From positions 1 to 36,284 of the IMG/VR virus record IMGVR_UViG_3300035698_005679: a stretch of 36,284 nucleotides of DNA; one strand, 5' to 3'. A program made the translations under genes and the position numbers. The notes below the pieces were generated by a model. That model saw only the letters and a list, made by a program, of their open reading frames with translations. It was not told the DNA's origin and ran no database searches. The DNA comes from a virus. Shown piece after piece: positions 13,701 through 20,929 of this stretch; the first letter of the stretch is position 1, and the number at the start of each line of letters is the position of its first letter.

Positions 13701-14482
13701 ATGGCCTTACAGATGTCGCGGACTTCTATGGCTTCTGTGCCAGAAAGATTAGGGACTTAGCCAGGGTATTTCCCAGCCAACATATTGCCGTGGATGCACA
13801 AGGTGGCGGTATCGCCGTCATGGAGGCTTTACACGACCCAGCTAAACTATATAAGGGTGAGAGATTGCTATGGCCCATCGTAGACCCAGAAAAAACCCAG
13901 CTAACCGACGATGAGAGCGGCGACCACTATCTCCACATGATTCAGTTCGCAGACGGTAAGTGGACTGAACAAGCTAATCATGGCCTTCGTAAAGATATGG
14001 AAGATAAGGTTATTCTGTTCCCTCGATATGACGGCATTTCCCTGGCAATGGCCACAGACTATGATGAGCGGATGACTCAAATCCATGAGGCCAAAGTCTC
14101 CAAGTATGATTCTATGGAAGATTGCATCATCGAAATAGAGAAGCTAAAAGACGAACTTTGTACTATCACCCATACTAGAACAGGAACCGGAGTTAGTGCT
14201 AGAGACCGCTGGGATACGCCCGAACTCATTATGGCGAACGGCAGAAAGGGGCGACTGCGTAAAGACCGCTACTCCTCCCTGGTGATGGCCAACATGGTTG
14301 CCCGTCAATTGGCTCGCGCCCACTCTCCTGTAAGATTTGGTATTATTGGGGGCCTGGCTAAAGATTTGGCGCAGACCTCTGACAATAAGACCCAAGGAAT
14401 GTATGCGGGCTCTCCCGCCTGGCTACAGAATGGGGCCGGTGGAGCTTCCTGGATGAAGGCGATTTCTCGCCAGAACAAATAG
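10673..14482 (+). CDS. Terminase large subunit containing two inteins
   Basis: A 1269-aa precursor; removal of the two inteins (residues 94-449 and 548-775) leaves a 685-aa packaging ATPase-nuclease. Walker A is assembled only after splicing: V-A-S-R-G-F-G-K93 joins S450. Walker B is I-L-A-D-E-F-A547, which joins S776-I-P-P-D. The C-terminal RNase H-like nuclease shows F-G-V-D971-P-A and I-A-V-D1041-A-Q-G-G-G. Without splicing neither ATP site would be intact. The start at 10673 lies inside the ERCC4 gene, with a weak AAGAGA ribosome site. The portal gene follows after 57 bases that hold a promoter-like motif. Confidence 0.95.
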   Translation: MSDYIPIRLRTEEDNAWLGLGNVSKLDIKNPLADYDEERPGYAEMKLMRNPEYLSFAAETLMGIDNIPEQSMVLEELWKRPFPMFVASRGFGKAAPLNTKVRVKGGWKYIQDVMPNDLVYGSDGKLAKVTWVSGKQPNLKMYRITLRDGREVECCEDHMWKVWDKNKNRNKKEVVWSELTTKEMVVRYYYDRIGEKSSGREYVYALPINEPLSCEDDVDLPLHPYILGVLLGDGSITTKGIGITSADTEVIDRVAGFLPNGYKVHSIGAGDISYSIVRTDEEVPAFWTILEKIGVLGCGSKTKFIPDLYKFASSEQKLELIKGLMDTDEYSNGQSTLEYYTISDALSNDFLEVARSLGLHCSHKIRQAWFQKKRYNDCHRISIYTDKAIFSLPRKLSYLNHTISKQGQSRYTKVFIVDIEEIDRADGYCMSVDNYDHTYIIDNYVVTHNSFLLAEYAMLRCALVPGSKIVIVGAAFRQSKVIFDYMVNIWDNAPILRSVCGSSSGPRSSPDRCLMTINDSWAMAIPLGNGDKIRGLRAHTILADEFACLVKDSLVETDGGFVRIQSGHGHLVLTGDDAVQTERPMAFIHTPPSVVYEIKLKNGYVIRCSENHKVKTQGGWKKPLELSEADAIEQSVCGEAIFGQHYIEGFSDKEAYSLGLAIDRACLDYKVPDEILVSPKSIIQSYVLGVLSSCENPLFSSERFCRDIQFLLYKLGFDGCVEKEGDLWRWSLSLEPTVDHRQVLSVTKLDGLQTLYDYYLPKTHSFYAEGHRQHNSIPPDIFETVVRGFTAVSAKPIDNVKAAARRKFLKSTGNWSKKKEGQYGNRRVNQVIISGTADYDFKHFADYWKRYCKIIRSEGKPGKLKDIFGTEEDIPENFSYKDFSVIRIPYKLIPEGFMDDKQVAQAKATVHSGVYQMEYGGVFTADSDGFFRRSLIEKCVTTTPIEVSSGAVQFDAMVEGNHGYEYVFGVDPASEADNFSIVILEVREDHNRVVYCWTTTRKDFTQRKKDGLTDVADFYGFCARKIRDLARVFPSQHIAVDAQGGGIAVMEALHDPAKLYKGERLLWPIVDPEKTQLTDDESGDHYLHMIQFADGKWTEQANHGLRKDMEDKVILFPRYDGISLAMATDYDERMTQIHEAKVSKYDSMEDCIIEIEKLKDELCTITHTRTGTGVSARDRWDTPELIMANGRKGRLRKDRYSSLVMANMVARQLARAHSPVRFGIIGGLAKDLAQTSDNKTQGMYAGSPAWLQNGAGGASWMKAISRQNK
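10952..12019 (+). mobile_element. Intein 1 in terminase Walker A (apparent class 3, LAGLIDADG)
   Basis: A 356-residue in-frame intein, precursor residues A94-N449, inserted between K and S of the Walker A motif. It starts with Ala, which cannot perform the usual first acyl shift. Instead it has the W-C-T set that defines class 3 inteins: W160 after D-H158-M in block B, C429 in block F (G-Y-C-M-S-V-D-N) and T447 in V-V-T-H-N. It ends H448-N449 with Ser as +1. A LAGLIDADG homing endonuclease is embedded, with both acidic motifs kept: L-G-V-L-L-G-D233-G and K-G-L-M-D326-T-D328. Confidence 0.9.
12314..12997 (+). mobile_element. Intein 2 after terminase Walker B (class 1, decayed endonuclease)
   Basis: A 228-residue in-frame intein, precursor residues C548-N775, inserted between A547 of A-D-E-F-A and S776. 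It has a standard Cys at position 1, a block B of type C-S-E-N-H-K-V, a block F-like Y-D-Y-Y, and ends H-R-Q-H-N with Ser +1. The central region aligns in layout with a LAGLIDADG domain, but the two motifs read A-Y-S-L-G-L-A-I-D-R and S-Y-V-L-G-V-L-S-S-C. The usual G-D-G and D-x-D acidic ends are largely lost, so the endonuclease is probably inactive while splicing residues are kept. Confidence 0.88.
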
Positions 14483-14485
14483 GTT

Positions 14486-14495
14486 GGTGTACAAT
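14486..14495 (+). promoter_or_regulatory. Phage promoter-like motif GGTGTACAAT before portal
   Basis: GGTGTACAAT lies 44 bases before the portal ATG, in the short gap after the terminase stop. It differs by one base from GGTGTATAAT. A second TATACAAT follows at 14499-14506. No -35 box is evident. Confidence 0.5.
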
Positions 14496-14539
14496 AGGTA
14501 TACAATACCCTTTCAATACCCCCCGGACAATAAACTCCC

Positions 14540-16738
14540 ATGAGCGAAAAACGAAAATACCCTAGAGGCTCCCTGAGAGACCCCGCCGTTTCCCAGACCG
14601 TCCCATCTGCTGGTCAGTTGGTCAATGGGGTTAATCCCATAATGACCACATTTTCTTCTGCTTCACAATTTTATTCTGTACATAGAAGCGAGGCTGCTGC
14701 TGGTCGATATAACGACTTTTCTAATCTAGATACCAATACGTCTGGGCGACCTGGGCTAGGTTGGAAGGATTATGATGCGTTTAGGCCGGGGGAAGCTAGG
14801 CCCGAAAAACACCAAGACATCTTAATGCAGGTGGACCACTTCTATAAGGGAGAGGGTATTGTTAGAAATATCATCGACCTGATGGGGGATTTTGCTTGTC
14901 AGGGCGTTAGGCTCGTTCATCCTAACAAGAAGATTGAGAGATTTCACCGTAATTGGTTTGTCAGGATTGAGGGTAAGGAGAGGTCAGAGAGGTTCCTAAA
15001 CTATTTATATAGGACGGGCAACGTCGTAGTTCGTAAGCAGACTGCTAGGATTCCTGTTAAACTAGAGAAGCAAATCTATAAGTCTGTCGCTAAGCCTGAT
15101 ATTAAGGTCGTTACACAGGACGTTGCCTCTAGAGAGATACCTTGGAAGTATACCTTTCTTCACCCCGGAACCATTATTGTAGTGGGTGGGGCCCTATCTT
15201 CTTTTGTGGGTGAGCCCATTTATGCCATCCAACTGCCTAGTAAACTTAGGATTATTATCAATAGCCCTCGTAACAGTGCTGAAAAGAGTATCGTAGCACA
15301 GCTACCTGAGGAAATTCGTAGGGCTGCTACTACCAATAGTCCTGTACTCCTGCCTCCTAGTAAGACTAAGGTTTTCCACTACAAGAAGGATGACTGGGAG
15401 GAGTGGGCCCTGCCTATGATTTATGCTATCATGGAAGACCTACATACTCTGAAGAAGTTGAAGTTGGCTGATAGGGCAGCTCTGGATGGTGCCATCTCTA
15501 ATATTAGGGTGTGGAAACTAGGTAATATGAAACACAGCATTCCTCCTACCGCAGAGGGAGCAGCCCTTCTTTCTGACATGCTTGAGAATAATACGGGCGT
15601 GGGAACCATTGATATTGTGTGGGGGCCCGATATTGAGTTGTTGGAATCCAAAACGACGGTCCACCAATTCTTAGGTGAAGACAAATATAAGCCCACTATG
15701 AATAATATTTATGCGGGCTTGGGTATTCCTCCAACCTTGACGGGTACGTTCGGGGCCGCTGGAACAACTAACAACTTTATCTCCCTAAAGACTCTGACTC
15801 AAAGACTACAGTACGGTCGAGACGTATTGAGGAAATTTTGGGAGAGCGAATTAGCAGAAGTCCAGAAGGCTATGGGCTTTAGGTTCCCAGCCAAGCTAGA
15901 GTTCGATGAGACCAATCTGGCGGATGAAGATGTTCAAAAGGCCCTTCTTCTACAGTTGGCCGACAGGAATGTTATTAGTGATGAGAGGCTACAAGAAGCC
16001 TTCAATGTTGAGCCAGACATGGAAAGGGTTAGATTGAATAGGGAGCAGAGAGATAGGGATGCCGGTAGAATGGTTCCCAAGGCTGGTCAGTTCTACGACC
16101 CGCAATTTGGGTTTGCCTTAAAGAATATGGCTCTACAGACTGGCGTTGTTACTCCTGGTCAAGTGGGGCTTAGAGAAGATGAGAGTCGTCAAGACCTAAA
16201 AATGTATCCCAGAGAGAAGGGCGAAAAGAGCGCGTTGGAGATGAGGCCAGCAGCACAATCTCCTGGTGGAGGTAGTAGCACTCCTAAGAAAAAGGGAAAT
16301 CCTAAGGGTAGGCCAAAGACCTCTAAGGATTCGGCTGGCCCTCGTAAGTCTAAGAAGTTTACCCCTCGTGGTAAAGCCTCTCTAGAAATTTGGGCTAACG
16401 CAGCTCAAGAGGCTATCTCGAAATATCTTAATGTTGACTTGATTAAGGTATACGATAAGAAGAGCATGAGAGGGTGGAGTACAGAAGAGATTGCGGAGTC
16501 TGAACAGATTAAGTTTGGTATTTTGTGTCAGTTGGAACCGTTTGGCATAGTTACAGAAGATATTATCTTAGAGTCTCTTAACCATAGTGTATCCTCAGAT
16601 ATCAAACAACTACATAAGAGTTGGGTATATAGTATTCAACAGGACTTGGACAGGCCCCTATCTTTAGACGAAATGAGAAGGCTTCAGGCAGCCCTATATG
16701 TTGAGATTACAGAAGATAGTGATGATTTAGACATTTAA
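14540..16738 (+). CDS. Portal protein
   Basis: A 732-aa protein directly after the large terminase and before the protease, the standard portal position. The portal is the dodecameric ring at the capsid vertex through which DNA passes and to which terminase docks. Residues ~90-420 are the body of the protein, with S-x-V-A-K-P and H-P-G-T-I-I-V-V segments, and a helical stem-like part around 295-330. A long low-complexity basic, proline- and lysine-rich tract (about 585-635) precedes a separate C-terminal domain that is extra to small portals. The assignment rests on position, length and pattern; no single catalytic motif exists for this family. Confidence 0.8.
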   Translation: MSEKRKYPRGSLRDPAVSQTVPSAGQLVNGVNPIMTTFSSASQFYSVHRSEAAAGRYNDFSNLDTNTSGRPGLGWKDYDAFRPGEARPEKHQDILMQVDHFYKGEGIVRNIIDLMGDFACQGVRLVHPNKKIERFHRNWFVRIEGKERSERFLNYLYRTGNVVVRKQTARIPVKLEKQIYKSVAKPDIKVVTQDVASREIPWKYTFLHPGTIIVVGGALSSFVGEPIYAIQLPSKLRIIINSPRNSAEKSIVAQLPEEIRRAATTNSPVLLPPSKTKVFHYKKDDWEEWALPMIYAIMEDLHTLKKLKLADRAALDGAISNIRVWKLGNMKHSIPPTAEGAALLSDMLENNTGVGTIDIVWGPDIELLESKTTVHQFLGEDKYKPTMNNIYAGLGIPPTLTGTFGAAGTTNNFISLKTLTQRLQYGRDVLRKFWESELAEVQKAMGFRFPAKLEFDETNLADEDVQKALLLQLADRNVISDERLQEAFNVEPDMERVRLNREQRDRDAGRMVPKAGQFYDPQFGFALKNMALQTGVVTPGQVGLREDESRQDLKMYPREKGEKSALEMRPAAQSPGGGSSTPKKKGNPKGRPKTSKDSAGPRKSKKFTPRGKASLEIWANAAQEAISKYLNVDLIKVYDKKSMRGWSTEEIAESEQIKFGILCQLEPFGIVTEDIILESLNHSVSSDIKQLHKSWVYSIQQDLDRPLSLDEMRRLQAALYVEITEDSDDLDI

Positions 16739-16757
16739 AGAGAATGTTTAAAAAAGT

Positions 16758-16767
16758 GGTGTATCAT
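16758..16767 (+). promoter_or_regulatory. Phage promoter-like motif GGTGTATCAT before protease/scaffold
   Basis: GGTGTATCAT lies 22 bases before ATG 16790 in the gap after the portal stop. It differs by one base from GGTGTATAAT. The short leader still leaves room for the AAAGG ribosome site. Confidence 0.5.
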
Positions 16768-16789
16768 TCACAATAGAAAGGTAATATTT

Positions 16790-18364
16790 ATGAAACGAGA
16801 CATTCCTGTCTATAAGTCTGAGGCAAGCGTAGAGGGATTGGCTGATAAGATTCAAGCGAATTCTTCCATAGCCTATGTATCTCAACTTGAGTCAGCTAAA
16901 AATACCAAGAGAGAAATTACTGTAGCATCGCTATATGCTAATTTTCAGGAAGCTCATGCTGGACTAAAGGATGAGGACCTATATCCTACTCATTCTATTT
17001 TGGTTTCTTCAAACTGGAACCTAAACGATGACGTTTTTGATAAATATGAAACTTGGTCAGCCAGACATACTCCTGCCCACAAGCCTACTAATTTAGGTCA
17101 TGACGAACATAATATTGTTGGTCACATGACAGATAACTGGGTAGTGGACGACGATGGGAATTTGGTGGCAGACACCTCTAATATTGAGGATGTCCCAGAC
17201 CTATTCCACATTCTAAATGGGGCTGTCATATATACGGCCTGGAAAGATTCTGCCCTAATAGATAGGACGCAGAAGTTGATTGCTGAGATTGAGGCTGGAA
17301 CTAAGTTCGTCTCAATGGAGTGTCTCTTCAGTAATTTTGGATATGCAATCATTTCTCCTGAAGGTAAATATTATACCTTGGCCAGGAACGAAGAGACCTC
17401 TTTCCTCACCAAGCATTTGAGGGCTTATGGTGGGACAGGACTGTTTGAGAACCATAAGATTGGAAGACTACCTAGAAACCTCCTATTTAGCGGTAAGGGC
17501 TACGTAGATAATCCTGGTAACCCCCAATCAATTATCTTTTCTCCAGATAAAAAGTTCGCATTTAGCGAAGCTTCCTCAAAAAATCCATTTTCTGAACAAA
17601 AAGGTGTACCTATATTTATGGATACACGCCCCAATAATACTAAAGCTGAGGAGACATCAAACATGTCTGAAAGCGTTTACAAAGAGCAGGTCGAGAAGGC
17701 CGAAGCTAGAATTGCAAAACTAGAAGCTGCCAACATACAATTGCTAGAGCAATCTACCAAGGCTGGCACAGACAGACTACAAGCAGAAGTCGAAACCTTG
17801 AAAGCCAAGGTAGAAGAACTGACTGTAGAGCGAAATGGGTTGAAGTCTGAGAAAGACAAGACCGACGAAGAGAAGAAGAAGGCTGACGTAAAGATTGCAG
17901 AGTTGACCGAAGCTCACACGGCATTGCAGGCCGAAGTGTCTGCTGCTGTAGCTGAGGCTGTCACAGCAAAAAGAGTCGCTCAGCTAGTCGAGGCCGGAGC
18001 ATCTACTGCCGCCGCAACCGTTCAAGTATCTCAGTTCATCGAACTGAATGATGCTCAATGGGCCGTTGTCGCAACAGCTTTAGTCGCACCGTTCCCTCCT
18101 AAGAAAGACGACGAAGAAGACAAAGACAAAAAGAAGAAGGATGAGGGCAAAGCCAAGAAAGAAGATTCTTCCGAAGATGATTCTGCCGAAGCCAACGCTA
18201 ATGAGGAAGTCCTAGACAGTGCCAAAGCTGAAAAAGAAGTGGCATTAGCTGCTAAAGCTGAAGCAGAAGCCGACACCGAGCTAATGGAAACTCGTGCCGA
18301 ACTACGTCGAGCAATTGCTTCCCGCCTTGGTAGGGAAGAAGTCACACAAGAAACTAAAGAATAA
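16790..18364 (+). CDS. Capsid maturation protease fused to scaffold
   Basis: A 524-aa protein located between portal and capsid genes. Residues ~45-260 resemble phage prohead proteases: an S-I-L-V-S-S-N-W-N strand, a W-S-A-R-H-T-P-A-H-K-P turn, H104 in N-L-G-H-D-E-H followed by I-V-G-H, and S175 in K-F-V-S-M-E-C-L-F as likely catalytic His and Ser. Residues ~292-524 are a coiled coil rich in A, E and K, typical of an internal scaffold that is later degraded. An internal ATG at 17663 with GAGGAG upstream probably makes scaffold alone. The layout parallels lambda C and Nu3. Ribosome site AAAGG before ATG 16790. Confidence 0.78.
   Translation: MKRDIPVYKSEASVEGLADKIQANSSIAYVSQLESAKNTKREITVASLYANFQEAHAGLKDEDLYPTHSILVSSNWNLNDDVFDKYETWSARHTPAHKPTNLGHDEHNIVGHMTDNWVVDDDGNLVADTSNIEDVPDLFHILNGAVIYTAWKDSALIDRTQKLIAEIEAGTKFVSMECLFSNFGYAIISPEGKYYTLARNEETSFLTKHLRAYGGTGLFENHKIGRLPRNLLFSGKGYVDNPGNPQSIIFSPDKKFAFSEASSKNPFSEQKGVPIFMDTRPNNTKAEETSNMSESVYKEQVEKAEARIAKLEAANIQLLEQSTKAGTDRLQAEVETLKAKVEELTVERNGLKSEKDKTDEEKKKADVKIAELTEAHTALQAEVSAAVAEAVTAKRVAQLVEAGASTAAATVQVSQFIELNDAQWAVVATALVAPFPPKKDDEEDKDKKKKDEGKAKKEDSSEDDSAEANANEEVLDSAKAEKEVALAAKAEAEADTELMETRAELRRAIASRLGREEVTQETKE
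17663..18364 (+). CDS. Nested scaffold protein from internal start
   Basis: In-frame ATG 17663 is preceded by GAGGAG nine bases upstream, a stronger ribosome site than the parent gene's. The product (233 aa, MSESVYKEQVEKAEARIAKL...) is almost wholly coiled coil plus an acidic/basic low-complexity tail, exactly the scaffold part without the protease. A nested scaffold is known for lambda-type phages. It would give many scaffold copies per protease. Predicted from sequence only. Confidence 0.55.
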   Translation: MSESVYKEQVEKAEARIAKLEAANIQLLEQSTKAGTDRLQAEVETLKAKVEELTVERNGLKSEKDKTDEEKKKADVKIAELTEAHTALQAEVSAAVAEAVTAKRVAQLVEAGASTAAATVQVSQFIELNDAQWAVVATALVAPFPPKKDDEEDKDKKKKDEGKAKKEDSSEDDSAEANANEEVLDSAKAEKEVALAAKAEAEADTELMETRAELRRAIASRLGREEVTQETKE

Positions 18365-18395
18365 TCCTTAACTTCCCTTAGAGGAGTAAATTAAC

Positions 18396-18863
18396 ATGGC
18401 ACTAAAACCAGATAGAATCGAACGTCATACAGACATCTCATTTTTCATGAATGAGGTTGCAGAACGTGGTATTATTGTCGTCCACGACACTTCTACCTCT
18501 GGACTGGGAGCAAGTATGGATGACGCCGATAACGCAGTCAAAAAGCCTGACGTTGCAGGTGGTTCCGGCGAACAACCAGCAGGTCTATTGCTAAACGATA
18601 TGGTCAACCTTGACCTAACCCGTCAGCATATTAACTGGCACAAGAATGAGATGCAGATTGGTGGCAAAGTAACGCTTCTACGACAGGGCCAAGTTGTTAC
18701 CAACATGGTCGAAAGTGGAGTGAATCCTGCCCCTGGCGACAAAATGTATTTCACTACTGACGGTGAAGTATCTACCACTTCCACTAATTCTACCCAAGTT
18801 GGTCGTTTCCTATCTAGTCTAGATAGCGATGGCTATGTCAAAGTAGAAGTTAACATCACCTAA
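18396..18863 (+). CDS. Capsid decoration protein
   Basis: A 155-aa beta-rich protein directly before the major capsid gene, with a strong AGAGGAG ribosome site. Residues ~85-155 (G-G-K-V-T-L-L-R-Q-G-Q-V-V ... P-G-D-K-M-Y-F-T-T-D-G-E-V) are typical of small head decoration or head stabilising proteins that trim the capsid lattice. No protease or membrane features. Position between scaffold and capsid, and small size, support this; family membership is by resemblance. Confidence 0.72.
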   Translation: MALKPDRIERHTDISFFMNEVAERGIIVVHDTSTSGLGASMDDADNAVKKPDVAGGSGEQPAGLLLNDMVNLDLTRQHINWHKNEMQIGGKVTLLRQGQVVTNMVESGVNPAPGDKMYFTTDGEVSTTSTNSTQVGRFLSSLDSDGYVKVEVNIT

Positions 18864-18889
18864 TCTTCCTTTTTGGAGATAAAGCTATT

Positions 18890-19912
18890 ATGGCACGCAA
18901 CAAACTTTTCTCATCCATAGCTACTGACAAGATGAAGAATCTACTTCGTCAGTCTGGCTCATACAATAAGCCGGAGGCTCTAGCCGCACAGCATGAATTT
19001 GCTATGGCTCTTGAGCAGCCTCTACGCGAAGGTATGTTAATGGGTGACATTCTGAATGGCATTTATGAAACGATTGTCCTAGACCGTTCTGCCACCTCAG
19101 AATTCCCGCTACACTTTCTAGCGCCTGGCACCGAAAAAGATTTCGTAGCATATACGATTCCTAATCACGGTTACATTCCTGAGCGAGCAATCGAGGGCGA
19201 CTATGTCATGGTTCCGACCTATGATATTGGTTCCGCTATTGACTGGACTCTAAAGTATGCACGAGACGCCCGTTGGGATATCGTGGGTGCAGCTATGGAA
19301 GTTCTACAATCTTCCTTCGTGAAGAAACTAAACGACGACGGCTGGCACACCTTGATGAGTGCAGCTTTCGACCGCAACATTGTTGTCCTTGACAGTGATG
19401 CTGCTGCTGGTCAGTTTACTAAGAGACTGATTAGCTTGATGAAGACTGTCATGCGTCGTAACGGCGGTGGCAACTCTACATCCAACAACAAAGGTCATTT
19501 GACCGACGTTTACATCTCTGTCGAAGCTATGGAAGACATCCGTAATTGGAATGTTGACCAAATCGACGAAGTGACTCGTCGCGAAATCTTTGTCTCAGGT
19601 GGCGATGATGACGGCGTTATGAACCGTATCTTCAATGTTAACCTGCACGTTCTTGACGAACTAGGCGAAGGTCAGGAATACCAGTTGTTCTATGACAATG
19701 AGTTGAGCGGCTCTCTACCCGGCGGTGACGTTGAGTTGATTGTTGGTCTTGACCAGAGTCGTAGTGACAGTTTCGTTATGCCGATTCGTGAGCAGGTCCA
19801 AATCTTTGAGGATGACAATCTTCACCGATTCAAGAGAGCTGGTCTTTACGGTTGGGCAGAACAGGGCTTCGCAGTCCTGGACAATAGAAGAGTAGTACTA
19901 GGCTCTCTATAA
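18890..19912 (+). CDS. Major capsid protein (HK97-fold expected)
   Basis: A 340-aa protein in the position of the major capsid gene, after protease/scaffold and decoration genes and before a strong terminator. TTTGGAG precedes ATG 18890. It has the layout of HK97-fold capsids: a helical N-arm (residues 1-50), a long spine helix (~128-165, W-D-I-V-G-A-A-M-E-V-L), then an A-domain-like core with mixed strands. The size matches a single-domain capsid subunit. The sequence has no catalytic motif; assignment is positional plus pattern. Confidence 0.85.
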   Translation: MARNKLFSSIATDKMKNLLRQSGSYNKPEALAAQHEFAMALEQPLREGMLMGDILNGIYETIVLDRSATSEFPLHFLAPGTEKDFVAYTIPNHGYIPERAIEGDYVMVPTYDIGSAIDWTLKYARDARWDIVGAAMEVLQSSFVKKLNDDGWHTLMSAAFDRNIVVLDSDAAAGQFTKRLISLMKTVMRRNGGGNSTSNNKGHLTDVYISVEAMEDIRNWNVDQIDEVTRREIFVSGGDDDGVMNRIFNVNLHVLDELGEGQEYQLFYDNELSGSLPGGDVELIVGLDQSRSDSFVMPIREQVQIFEDDNLHRFKRAGLYGWAEQGFAVLDNRRVVLGSL

Positions 19913-19944
19913 GCCTAGTGCGTTTTTTATAAACACAACTAATA

Positions 19945-19983
19945 TAGTCGGTGGTGGCTTCGCTGCCACCGGCTATTTTTTTT
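19945..19983 (+). terminator. Strong rho-independent terminator after major capsid gene
   Basis: A 14-bp stem (19945-19958 with 19962-19975, a few G.T pairs) is closed by a C-TTC-G loop and followed by eight T (19976-19983). It lies 32 bases after the capsid stop, so it caps the head operon and lowers transcription of the fibre and neck genes downstream. Confidence 0.92.
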
Positions 19984-19996
19984 AGGGTCACAGCAA

Positions 19997-20704
19997 ATGA
20001 AAAATAAGAATAGGGTTGGTGGCAGGTTTACCCCAAGTGTCACTAGAAGGAAGCAAATGCAAGAGAGGACCCGGCTAGACGGCCACTATCTTGTTAAGAA
20101 CTTTGCTCCCGTTAAAGTGTCTGACCCAGAATTGGTAGGGAGATTCTTAGAAGCTAAAGATTTGGCGTTTCTACAAACTACAGGTTATATCTCTCTATCT
20201 AGAGCAGACGAGCTAGTAAGATGGAGTCCAGAACTTGAAAAATACTTCTCTGGAGGCTCATTGGTCTGGCAGGAAGAAATATTTAACCTTGTTGTTAATG
20301 AGGGTTTAGACCACATCCTTGATGTTGTATTGGCTGGGGGCACCCAGGATACTACCTGGTTTGTTGGTCTCTTGGCAGCTTCTCCCTCCCCATTAGCCGC
20401 TTGGACGGCTACAGAAATTGCCTCTAACGACTTTGTTGCTTTCGATGAGGCAACTCTTCCGGCTTTCACGGCAGGTTCAGTTAGTAGTCAGTCCGTAGAC
20501 AATTCTGCGTCGGCTGCTAGTTTCACCATTTCCTCTAACTCAAGCTCTATTGGTGGGGCCTATCTAATTGGGACGAGTGCTAAGGGAACCCCTGCTGGCA
20601 CCCTATATTCCGCTGGGGCCTTCACTGGTGGCAATAAGGCCGCTGATGATGGGGATACCCTGCAAGTTACAGCAACATTTACATCCGCAGACGATGGAGT
20701 CTAA
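19997..20704 (+). CDS. Probable virion structural protein
   Basis: A 235-aa protein starting 13 bases after the terminator T-run. The N-terminus is basic; residues ~90-130 include G-L-D-H-I-L-D-V-V-L-A-G-G-T-Q-D-T-T-W-F-V-G-L-L, a motif I know from structural-region proteins of many tailed phages. The C-terminal ~75 residues are a beta-rich Ser/Thr/Ala/Gly domain with F-T-I-S-S-N-S. Likely a virion protein (head or fibre associated), but the exact role is not known. Confidence 0.55.
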   Translation: MKNKNRVGGRFTPSVTRRKQMQERTRLDGHYLVKNFAPVKVSDPELVGRFLEAKDLAFLQTTGYISLSRADELVRWSPELEKYFSGGSLVWQEEIFNLVVNEGLDHILDVVLAGGTQDTTWFVGLLAASPSPLAAWTATEIASNDFVAFDEATLPAFTAGSVSSQSVDNSASAASFTISSNSSSIGGAYLIGTSAKGTPAGTLYSAGAFTGGNKAADDGDTLQVTATFTSADDGV

Positions 20705-20709
20705 AAACT

Positions 20710-20904
20710 ATGAGTATGACTAATCAAGAAGCTCTAAACGCCCTATACCAGGGCGTAAGACATGTGCAGGCCGCAGCAGAATTTCACGATAAGATGAGGG
20801 AGGCTGCTAGCGCCCTACAAGATTTGATTGTGAGTTGTGAAGCTAAAGAGCAAAAAAGGAAGGAAGAAAGTTTGCCAGACGTAGACGTAGAAACTTTAGA
20901 GTAG
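20710..20904 (+). CDS. Unknown small helical protein (64 aa)
   Basis: Starts five bases after the preceding stop, with GGAG ten bases before the ATG. The product (MSMTNQEALNALYQGVRHVQ...) is almost all helix, with an acidic end (LPDVDVETLE). No family is recognised. Compact size and placement among virion genes suggest an adaptor or chaperone for the fibre encoded next; this is inference. Confidence 0.55.
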   Translation: MSMTNQEALNALYQGVRHVQAAAEFHDKMREAASALQDLIVSCEAKEQKRKEESLPDVDVETLE

Positions 20905-20929
20905 CTAATTAAAAATAGAGGGGTCAATA

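Noticed and set aside
10673-14482. Terminase as a natural multi-domain fusion
   Set aside because: The extra 356 and 228 residues begin and end with intein splice residues and interrupt Walker A and follow Walker B, so they are inteins.
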